A stretch of 64,000 bases of DNA from Sarcocystis neurona (taxonomy: Eukaryota > Apicomplexa > Conoidasida > Eucoccidiorida > Sarcocystidae), in NCBI GenBank assembly GCA_000727475.1, contig KL647305.1:1848030-1912029 (forward strand), in the 5' to 3' direction. The position numbers and the translations under genes are program-made. Shown in pieces: positions 55,860 through 64,000 of the stretch. A model generated the notes under the pieces. The model saw nothing but the letters and a program-made list of their open reading frames with translations. It was not told where the DNA came from and made no database searches. Every line of letters begins with the position of its first letter. The first letter of the stretch is position 1.

Positions 55860-56400
55860 CATGCTGTTCATCACGTTCTTCCTCAGCTCCTGGTGCTTCA
55901 TCCGCAACTGGTCGACTACCCACTGCTGCCTCTCTTGCCGCTCCGGCTGCTTCCTGCGGCGCTGTCCTGCGCTCGCTGTGTTGCTGCTTCGGTTCCGACG
56001 GCTGCCGTTTCAGCTGTCGGTGCTGACTTACGCCTGAAGGCCAGCTGCTGCTGCGGAGACGCTCTTCGCGCTCCTACCTCATCTTGGGGCCTGCTGCCCT
56101 ACTGCCGCTTCTTTCGGCCCTCCTGCTGTTTCTGCCGCTCGCGCGGCTGCTGTCGCTGCCTCTGCTGCAGGCGCGTCTACTTGTGAGGCTCCTACTTCTC
56201 GTGCTGCAGCTTCTGCTGCCCGTGTTGCGGCTTCTGCCGCTCCTGCTGCGGCTTCTGCTGCTCGTGCTGCGGCATCTGCTGGTCGTGCGGCGGCTGCTTC
56301 TGCTTCCACTGCGCAGCTTCTGCTGCTATCCGTGCGTCCGCTGGTGTTGCTGCTAATGTTGCCGCACTGTGACTAGGCTGCTGCCCCTTGGGGTGGATCG
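55860..56400 (-). CDS. Ala-rich helical repeat protein segment
   Basis: The minus strand reads CAG/GCA triplets. The Ala frame at 56079-56309 contains consecutive heptads of the type RAAEAAA and continues with REVGASQVDAPAAEAATAA. An alternative frame of the same DNA reads Gln-rich heptads (HEQQKPQ). Alternating charged residues in an Ala background suggest a long helix or coiled coil. Exon limits are uncertain. GAG|GTAGGA at about 56076 is a candidate donor. Confidence 0.35.
56200..56304. repeat. 21-bp tandem repeat, about five units
   Basis: Units start at 56200, 56221, 56242, 56263 and 56284, each of the form C(G/C)TG-TGCGGCTTCTGCTGC with few changes. The last unit is degenerate. The 21-bp period keeps any frame, giving seven-residue protein repeats. 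Confidence 0.85.
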
Positions 56401-56479
56401 CCTCGGACGTACTTGTTCAGATCGAGCGCCGCGAGGAGGAGCTGCAGAAGTGCAAATGGGTTCCCTATAAGCGCAGCAG

Positions 56480-58660
56480 CGTGTGAAGCAGCAGCAGCAG
56501 CACCAGTACACGGCAGTTAGCTATCGATGTCCAGCAGTACATCTGGCAGACGCGCAGTACGCAAAATGTAACAGAGCAGCAGCATGTTATTTCGTCCATA
56601 AACCCCAGGGAAGCGTGCTACGTGTATACATGTATATTATATCACGCAGCAGTATACGTTTTTGAACCTGGAGAGCATCTGCAACAGCTATGACGCTAGT
56701 AGCGGGCGTCTCACACATACATGCCGCGAAGTAGATACTCTCTTACACACACTATACACATACGTGTACACACATTTAGTCCCCTACGCACACGTATATA
56801 TATTGACATGTATAGCTGCACACAGAGATCTCGATCTCTCTTATATATATCAAGCTTTGTCAGTCCTCCAGATATATATGTATATATTCAACTGTGTGGC
56901 TGCAGATAGAGAAAGATCCCTCTCTCTCTAAAGCTATGTACAAACAGAATAATAGATAGACACATATACTTGTATGATTAAATGCCCACGTGCAAGTAGA
57001 TTGGCGGGTATCTCAGTGTGTACACGTGTGTGCGTCTCTCTCTCTCTACAAGTGCAGTAGGCGTGCCTTTGGTGGATGCAGGCAGCTGAGGTCCTCGCAC
57101 ACATACACGGCACTGCCCGTACAATTTATCTGCCCGTACGCGCTGCGGAAGGCGTGCTCCCGTCTGCAGACCGGACGTGGTACCCACACAAAAACATTCA
57201 CAGCTTCTTCCCCTGCTCATCCGTTGATAAGACGTACACATATATATATATATATATATATATGTATATGTACGTGGACACGTCTATCCACGCACACACG
57301 CATGCACACACGTGTACCAGTGGTTACATCAGTACATCAGTATACACACACAGGTGGATGCGTGTATATCCATGTAGACCAAGAGAGACCAGCATCGATA
57401 AATATACTCGTATATATATATATATATATATATGATTCGTACATATATATATATATGATTCGTACATATATATATATATATGGTGACCCGTGCGCGTTAC
57501 TCCTCCTCTCTGCCTGCAGAACAGCTCGTCTTCTGCGTCTCTCCTGCGTTTATCACACGCGGAAAGGCTCTCTTCTGGTATACAGCCGGAGTTACCTACG
57601 TGTGCTGCCTGCAGTCACACGAGTACCTAGCGTGTGTGTGTGTGTAGACGGCTACGGAAATACTGCACCTATACAAATGCTGACACCCCACGCATGCAGA
57701 CCTGTGCAGGGACACCCAAGGTCGCAGTACACCTAAAAATGTACACAACTGTGCTTACCTAAGTCCATCGTTACAATACGACCGTTCAACGTACATATAT
57801 ATACACACGTATGTATACATATATACACACACATACATATATATGTGCGTGTATACGGGCATCGTAACTGTGCGACAGTGGCATGTAGCATACCTACATA
57901 TATATATATGTATAGATGTATGTATTCTTACTTATATACATATGTATACGTGTTAGACGAGGGCAAGATGATGTGAGGAATGAAAAGATGTACATATAGA
58001 CCGTCTGCGTAGATGTGGAAATGTGTTTTCTACAGGAGGACGGTGCACAGCACATCTCCGTGATATAATCAGGCGTCAACCTTACGCACGTGACGGGTGA
58101 CGAAAAGAAGGGGAAAATACGTACCCAGAAGAAATATATAGTTTTATATAGAGGTGCATGTGCAAACGTACACAACGCGGTCGTTTTGCCTGCCATAAAT
58201 GTCTGTATGTACGGTCCCTACGTATATACAGAGGAGAAGCAGCAGGAGCCTCCGTACAGATGTATGTCTACGTATGCAGGCAGACCACGTGACAGGTATA
58301 CAGCAGAAACACATGTACAACGAAGGTATAAAGGGAGTGACAAAACGGGACAGAGAGATCCTACCGTCTACGAAGAGATGTTTATATGCGAAGGAAAACC
58401 GAGGCTTCCGAGGACAGCCTGTGCTGTGCAAGCGGAGACACAAATAGATGTGTGAGTACGTGGGAAGTGATGGAGCTCCTATTCTACACGTGCACAGGAA
58501 GAGACGGAAGGAGGACGGACGGACGGACGACATATATTTATCGTAATTGTGCATATGCGTGGGGCAAGGGGAAAGACCTGAGAGCGGCTTAAAAGAGGTG
58601 GGGGAAGGCGACAATGCGGCCACGTCCACATTTTTTGTACCGGGATGAGTGAAGCCAGAC
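56480..58660. other. Mostly non-coding, possible plus-strand exons
   Basis: Long TA arrays lie at 57241-57263 and 57411-57482, with TACACA blocks elsewhere. One island at 57520-57622 follows a strong acceptor (CTCTCTGCCTGCAG) and reads a hydrophobic segment (FITRGKALFWYTAGVTYVCC) on plus up to CACGA|GTACCT. It could be an exon of the gene at 58671, but the phases do not join directly. Confidence 0.35.
57411..57482. repeat. TA arrays punctuated by ATGATTCGTACAT
   Basis: Three TA runs are separated by two identical GATTCGTACA spacers. Confidence 0.9.
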
Positions 58661-58670
58661 ACTGCAGCAG

Positions 58671-59398
58671 GTGTGTGAGTATCGCCCGCCCATGGGGACA
58701 GAGCCAGTGTATGACGCAGAGCCACTGCACGTGGAAGCGCACGAGCTACGTATCACCGACGTACTGCAGTGGCGCGAAAAAGAAGAAGAAGGGAGCAGCG
58801 GCAGTCCCTGCGACCGGCAGAGCGCAAGAAGGTCTTCACACAAGAAAAAGAGCAGCGACTGCGGCAGTAACGTGTCGCATGCGACTCCTCCCCCTGTTCC
58901 TGCTCCTCCTTCTCGGCCGGCTGCAGCAGTAGCAGGCAGCCGTACAACCTGCCTGCACCACGCGCAGCAGGAGACGCAGCACCCGTTTCACCGATGACGT
59001 GAACACCAACAGCAGCAGCCACACGGAAGAAAAAAAGGTGGCGGTAGGATCGACCCCGACCCGGCACGGCACTGGCACGGCAGACGGGAAGAAGCAGCGC
59101 CGGCAGCACTCCCACACGCATAGGCTGCCAACAGCTGCTGCAGCTCAGGGCACAAGACGCAGCAGCGGCAGGGAAAGGCGGGCGGCCGCGGCAGAAAGAA
59201 CCGGAGCAGATGGCAGCAGGGCTGCCTGAGCCTGTGATTGGACGATATAATCGAAGTAATACCACCAGCGAGCCAAAAGACAACGGCAACAACCGACCCA
59301 GAAGCAGCAGCCTAAACAGCAGCAGCGAACGCACAGCAGCGGCTCCAGCGGCTGCGGCAGCTACTACGCAACTGCAAAGCAGCACACGGAGTCCTTGA
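58671..59398 (+). CDS. Hydrophilic, Ser/Ala-rich hypothetical protein
   Basis: After an acceptor-like CACTGCAGCAG the plus frame reads PPMGTEPVYDAEPLHVEAHE, then ELRITDVLQWREKEEEG, then a Ser/Lys segment and a Pro-rich segment (ATPPPVPAPPSRPAAAVAG). Further plus-strand pieces follow in other frames: basic, His/Thr-rich at 58999-59229 (TEEKKVAVGSTPTRHGTG), and GLPEPVIGRYNRSNTTSEPK at 59210-59398. Introns or frame changes are needed between them. The minus frames opposite are Leu/Cys-rich shadows. The first segment is the most protein-like, and Met at 58692 could be the start. No domain is recognised. Confidence 0.4.
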
Positions 59399-59599
59399 GG
59401 GGGTAACAAAGCAGCAGCAGCAGCAAGGCCGACGCAACAGTAATACGAGACAGCGACAACGCAGCAGCACAGCATCAGATGGGACGGCCGAAGCAGCGCA
59501 TCGCAGCCGTCGTCGCTGTTCCCAGAGGCAGCAGCAGCGGCTGCAGCAGCAGCGATACCCTCGCATCACGCCCGCGAGGGAGAAGGAAGCACCTCTGCA

Positions 59600-60900
59600 C
59601 GTACACACATGTACGCATATATACGGCTATTTGAATCTCCTCTTTTTCACACTGCTTGCAGTCGTACTATATCCCCATACCTACACATGTGTAAGGCACT
59701 CTGCCTACTATGTGCTCGCCTACTCCCCGCGTATCCATGTATTTGCGTATATATATGCATGCACGCAGAAGTGTTAATAAGCTGAATTCACACGTGCCTC
59801 CACACACTCCTGTACCTGAAAATAAGTCGCACCCACCCACAAATAATTACATACATATATATATATATATCTATATATATATATGTGTTAATGTGTATCC
59901 GTATACGTACTCCCTGAGTAGAGACATTCATATATATATATATATTTATGTATACCGATGATGCTACACAATTCACGCAGGAGTGGGTGCCGCGCATTAC
60001 GCGCATGCAGGGATAGCTGTTGACAGCGTCTATGCACCACCTGTACAGCAAACAAGAACAGCAGGCCACACCATACGTGGAACAACAGAGAAGCAATAGG
60101 CAGACGAGAGAGGCGGAGACGCGCTATATATATCTATATATATTTATGCAGGGAGACAGGGAGAGCGAGAACAGATAGATATATCTACATATACTCATGG
60201 AGAGAGAAATACCGATTGACGTAAACACGTGAACAAACGTGCGTATATATATATATGTACACCTGCAGGCGGGACGTTCTTTGTGATCTGTGGACACGTA
60301 CGCGTCGATAGAATAGGCAACAACATACAGAAGACCTTGCGAAAAGACATACACACGCGTGTAACCTGGCAGATACATACAAATATATATATATATACGT
60401 ATATATCCCCCTATATTTGTAGAACCACCCAGATAAGACACAGATACTTCGGTGCAGAGGCCGCAGTAGGTATGCGTACATGCTCATACACACGTAGGTA
60501 CGCATAGGCCCCCCATTACGGCACGGCTGTCAATCGCATATATATATATATATATACATCTGCACACATACCCCTTCATCCGTATGCCCAATCATGTGTG
60601 TCCAAAAGCTTGTATGACTGCAAATATATTTGCAAATACATATCCCACATATATGTATAGATATGTGGACACAACTAGGTTTGTGGAGGACGTCTAGAGA
60701 GTGGACTGAGAGGCGACCCACACCGGTGGGCCTACGTGCCCCCCACCCGTTCTCCCCTGGTCCACGTGTACATAAATGAGAGGTAGACGAGTAGAAACCC
60801 ATACACACAAATACGTAAGAACAGACGGATAGACAGAGAGAGAGAAGAGGAGAGTGCTGCCAGGCCTGCTACGAAGAAATGTGTAAATGCACGCGACGTC
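59600..60900. other. Non-coding microsatellite tract
   Basis: TATATA, TACACA and GAGA blocks throughout (for example 59855-59884, 59930-59945, 60125-60190, 60540-60556). Frames across it are repeat translations. Confidence 0.6.
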
Positions 60901-60908
60901 ACGCATAG

Positions 60909-63900
60909 TTATACGCCTGCATGCGGCGCTTCCAGGATATGAGAGCTGTTCTCCAGGCTGATGGACCCAAGTGCCCTCAGCACTGGTGTGCACCGCACGA
61001 GCGAGGTGTACGTACACCGGAAGTGTGCCAGCGTTTCTCGAGGTGTACACGCGGACACCAGCAGCGTCGAGAAGACTGACCCAGTAGCTCGAAGAAAGAT
61101 AGCCACGCGTGCTGGCGGGCAGTTCTCTTTCCTGAGGAACTCCTTTTTTTCCTCTTGCTGTCGACTTGTCGTTTTACTTCGGCTTCTCAACTTTGGCTCG
61201 TCACCTCTTCCTGCCTGTGATGCCCTGCGACTGCTCGGCCCCCTCTTGATACCGGCTTTCTCTCCTGCGGTGCTGATGCCGCCCGAGCTTCTGCTGTCCC
61301 GACAGCGTCTGCTGCCGCAGCAGCTTCTGCTGCCCCTCCGTGCCTCCACATCTCTTTGTCCGTCACGACCGATCGCTGTCGGCCTTTCACATCTGTTGGC
61401 AGTCTTGTCTGCTACTACCCTGTCGCAGTCTACTACCACTTCCCCGCTGCCGGGGCTGCCTGCTCCTCTGCCACTGCTGCCGCTCCTGTTGTCTGGTCTC
61501 CTGCTGCTGCAGGACGCGGCTGCTCCCCTGTAGCTGCTTCCCTCTGAGCCTCCCTCTCCTTCTTCGTGTGCTGCTCTCTTCGTTGTTCTTGCTACTGCTT
61601 CTGATACAGCTTGGGCTGCGGGGTCTGCTGCTTCCCTGTTTTCTGCTGCCACTGCTGCACTGGATGCGAGTCTTCCCAGTGGCGGCTGCTGTTGCAGCTC
61701 GACACGTCGCTGTGTTCGTACAGCCGAAATGTCGCAGTTCTTATCCTCCTCCTCTGGTAGCTGGGGTTGCTGGTGCCGCTGCGGCTGCTGGAGCAGTACT
61801 TCCCAGCGGTGCCGCTGCTGCTGCAGACCCTGCGGTTGTTGTGGTGTTGCCTCCCCCTGAAGCTCTTTCTGCTGATTCAATCTGCGCTGCTGCTCTTGAA
61901 GGCGGAAGGGTCGCTCTTGCCGCTCCTGCTGCAGTGTTCCGCGCTGCTGCTGCTTCAGTCGCTGCAGGCTTTGCTCCTGCGGCTGCACCGTGGCAACCAG
62001 CTGCAAGGCCCTCCCTGACGCTCCTGCTGCTGCTGCTTCTTTGGCACCCCGGACTGAGCGTGGCTCACCCGGTCCACCTGTCGTTGCAGCAGCCTCAGCA
62101 AGATCCTCCTCAGCTCCAGCACGAACACAGCAGTAGTTACCCCCAGTAGCCTCACGCGCAGCACCAGAAGCCGCTACTTCTGTAGCAAACGCATCTGCCG
62201 CTGCTGCTGTCGCACTGCGACGTCGAACCAGAACGCAGTCCCCTGCCACTGCGCAGGCAACAGCAGTGGCAGCAGCAAGCCCTTGTGTTTCTCTTCCATA
62301 CGCGGCATCGCCAACAATATCAGCAGCAGCATCTTCTGCAGCCACCAACCACGTCGACGGGGGTCGAAATCTATGTAATACCTGTTCTGGACTCGCAGCA
62401 GCAGACCCTACTATCCTGGCTGCTGTCGAAACAGGAGTGCCAGCAGCAAGCACAGCAGGGGGAGAGACAGCTCGGCCATCGACAGGAGCAGAATTCTTGG
62501 CAGCAGCCGCAGCAGCAGCAGGGGACGGAAGAACAGCAGCGGCAGAAGGTGCGTGCGAGTGCGCAAGTCGAGGCGCTGCTGCGACGTGGCATCTGCGCAC
62601 ATCTGCAGAGGCAGCAGCAGGTGCTCTGAAGAACCGAGCTGCTGCTGCTGCCCCAGTGGTCCATCTATCAGCATTCAGGAGGGCAGGCAGAGCTGCTGCG
62701 TATGAAATTTCTCCGCGCTGGAACAGGCTACGCTGGACTGCTGCTGCTGCCCTGCACCACTCCGCGCTGTTGCCTGCTGCTGCTGCTGCGACTCTGCGCA
62801 GATCTGCGCTGCTGCTGACGGCGGCTGCTGCGGCCGAGCGGCATGCCGCCCGGAAGCGTGCGGCTGCAGCAGCAGCAACTGCCGAGGCTGCTGCAGCTTT
62901 GGCAGCACTGCTCCGCGGCTGGCGGCCTCGACCACCGTCTGCTGCCGCGAAACAAGAGCCTTGCCAGGAGAAAAGCGGGAGGGCAGCACGGGCCTCCACC
63001 ACGCCTCTGCGGTCTCCGCCTCCTGTACCGCGGCGCCTGTGCTGCCGCATATGCAGCTGCTGGTTCTGGAGAGGCTGCTGCTGACGCTGCCGCTGATGCT
63101 TCCGCTGATGCTGAAGTTGCTGCTGAAGCTGAAGTTGCTGCTGATGCTGTCGCCGCTGATGCGGCTGCTGCTGCTGATACTCTTGCGGCTGACGGTGTTG
63201 CTGCGGCGCATGGAGCTGCTGTTGCGGCCTCTGCAAATTCTCAAAACACACCTGCTCCTGTTGCTGCAGGCGGGACCGCTGTACTGCCTTGTCTCGGTAG
63301 TGCTGATGGTCTACCTGCCGGACGTGCTGCTGCTGCTTTCTCGCTTGCTGCTGGAGCGTCAGCGTGTCATTCCCCCGCATTCTGTTGCTTTCCTCCTGCT
63401 GCTGTTGCAAGGGCTTCTGGTCCTCCTGCAGCGAAGCCCGCCTGTCGAAAGTTTTGCTGGCTGCTGTCGGTGCCTCCGTCTGCTGCTGCTGCTGTCGCGT
63501 CGCCTGCTGCAATGCTTGTGCCTCGTATGCGGCGCTGAATGTCTCTGCTGCATCAGCTACCTCTGCGGTACCTGCTGATCTCTGTGCAGCTGCGGCAGCT
63601 GCTGCTCCTCCACCACCGCGTTCTGTCACTGCCTCATGTTCTGCGGCTGTAACGTCTGCCGCGGCCGCCGCTGCTGTTGTTGCAACATTGGCGGGCCTCT
63701 GCTTTTCTGCTGCCTCTTCTTCTGACAAGACGTCTTGCGTCTCTTCCTCTGTTGCACCAGCACATGCCCTCCTCTTCTCCTTCTCCTCTTCGGCTACTCT
63801 TCTTTTCGCTGAGCAAGCTGCTGCTGCTACTGTTACCTCGTCTCCTGCTTCTGCTGTTGCCCCGCCGCTTGCCGCTACTCTTGCTGCTCCTGATTGCATT

Positions 63901-63959
63901 TCCGACCGCAGCCGCGGGTTACCCGCTCCCCTGTTCCAGGCGCTGCTGCTCCACGTCAC
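60909..63959 (-). CDS. Very large Ala/Gln-rich hypothetical protein
   Basis: An uninterrupted minus frame of 1016 codons runs from Met at 63959 (possibly further, beyond the window) to TGA at 60909. The amino end has a charged segment (AKRRVAEEEKEKRRACAGAT, then EEETQDVLSEEEAAEKQRP), then Ala runs. A long Gln/His/Arg-rich region lies at about residues 150-330, with an Ala-rich middle to about 660 and another Gln-rich block. The Ser/Arg/Gly-rich carboxyl third ends without low complexity (LAHFRCTYTSLVRCTPVLRA). No folded domain is recognised. A 272-residue Ala-rich plus frame overlaps at 62266-63084, exactly where CAG lies on plus. The minus call is favoured by frame length and charged segments. 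Hidden introns are possible. Confidence 0.5.
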   Translation of the reverse strand: MTWSSSAWNRGAGNPRLRSEMQSGAARVAASGGATAEAGDEVTVAAAACSAKRRVAEEEKEKRRACAGATEEETQDVLSEEEAAEKQRPANVATTAAAAAADVTAAEHEAVTERGGGGAAAAAAAQRSAGTAEVADAAETFSAAYEAQALQQATRQQQQQTEAPTAASKTFDRRASLQEDQKPLQQQQEESNRMRGNDTLTLQQQARKQQQHVRQVDHQHYRDKAVQRSRLQQQEQVCFENLQRPQQQLHAPQQHRQPQEYQQQQPHQRRQHQQQLQLQQQLQHQRKHQRQRQQQPLQNQQLHMRQHRRRGTGGGDRRGVVEARAALPLFSWQGSCFAAADGGRGRQPRSSAAKAAAASAVAAAAAARFRAACRSAAAAAVSSSADLRRVAAAAAGNSAEWCRAAAAVQRSLFQRGEISYAAALPALLNADRWTTGAAAAARFFRAPAAASADVRRCHVAAAPRLAHSHAPSAAAVLPSPAAAAAAAKNSAPVDGRAVSPPAVLAAGTPVSTAARIVGSAAASPEQVLHRFRPPSTWLVAAEDAAADIVGDAAYGRETQGLAAATAVACAVAGDCVLVRRRSATAAAADAFATEVAASGAAREATGGNYCCVRAGAEEDLAEAAATTGGPGEPRSVRGAKEAAAAGASGRALQLVATVQPQEQSLQRLKQQQRGTLQQERQERPFRLQEQQRRLNQQKELQGEATPQQPQGLQQQRHRWEVLLQQPQRHQQPQLPEEEDKNCDISAVRTQRRVELQQQPPLGRLASSAAVAAENREAADPAAQAVSEAVARTTKRAAHEEGEGGSEGSSYRGAAASCSSRRPDNRSGSSGRGAGSPGSGEVVVDCDRVVADKTANRCERPTAIGRDGQRDVEARRGSRSCCGSRRCRDSRSSGGISTAGEKAGIKRGPSSRRASQAGRGDEPKLRSRSKTTSRQQEEKKEFLRKENCPPARVAIFLRATGSVFSTLLVSACTPRETLAHFRCTYTSLVRCTPVLRALGSISLENSSHILEAPHAGV

Positions 63960-63980
63960 TTCGGTTGCTGCATCTGCGGA
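61300..63980. repeat. CAG/CTG tracts with several orientation switches
   Basis: CTG lies on plus at 61300-62050, CAG on plus at about 62050-62630, CTG at 62640-62830, CAG at 62860-62900, and CTG again from about 63050 to the end. One minus frame nevertheless runs through all of them. Confidence 0.8.
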
Positions 63981-64000
63981 CCTCCTCGTATTGTTGTTCT

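Noticed and set aside
56990..57736. 248-codon plus frame
   Set aside because: It crosses two long TA arrays and a TACACA block. Only a short island at 57520-57622 is exon-like.

Overview
This window looks like nuclear DNA of a coccidian apicomplexan, most likely Eimeria or a close relative. The species cannot be fixed from the sequence. The basis is the density of CAG/CTG triplet repeats that read as runs of Gln, Ala and Ser in otherwise coding-like open frames, genes broken by roughly 1-2 kb introns, and intergenic and intronic DNA full of TA, TATACA, CA/TG and GATA microsatellites. There are no operons, no bacterial-type ribosome sites, and I found no rRNA, tRNA or CRISPR. It is a draft assembly, with one run of Ns at 3797-4131.

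Two genes can be named from the sequence. On the minus strand a five-exon gene (33032-39386) joins in perfect reading phase to a 216-residue seven-helix protein of the ERD2/KDEL-receptor family. On the plus strand, 45016-47488 carries a two-exon GGQ release-factor domain of the small ribosome-rescue type (C12orf65/MTRFR-like), behind a long Gln/Ala-rich amino-terminal region. A secreted acidic protein (25262-27091, plus) and a basic hydrophilic protein (about 23820-24451, minus) are probable genes of unknown function.

Layout: 1-830 is minus-strand repeat-rich coding DNA. 0.8-7.2 kb is mostly microsatellite non-coding DNA with the assembly gap. 7.2-16.8 kb holds several repeat-rich candidate genes, mostly minus. 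17-28 kb is strikingly poor in both CAG runs and microsatellites and contains decayed-looking inverted and tandem repeats plus two ordinary genes. 28-39 kb is microsatellite-rich and is mostly flank and introns of the ERD2-like gene. 39.5-45 kb is again feature-poor, with a 33-bp minisatellite. 45-64 kb is repeat-rich with the release-factor gene and a series of homopolymer-rich proteins, ending in a 1016-residue minus-strand frame. This alternation fits the feature-rich/feature-poor segmentation described for Eimeria chromosomes.

Functionally the window is a set of unrelated eukaryotic single genes, not a pathway cluster. Outside the two named genes, exon limits are my readings of GT/AG sites and frame quality, and strand choice in CAG tracts is uncertain because both strands stay open in several frames.
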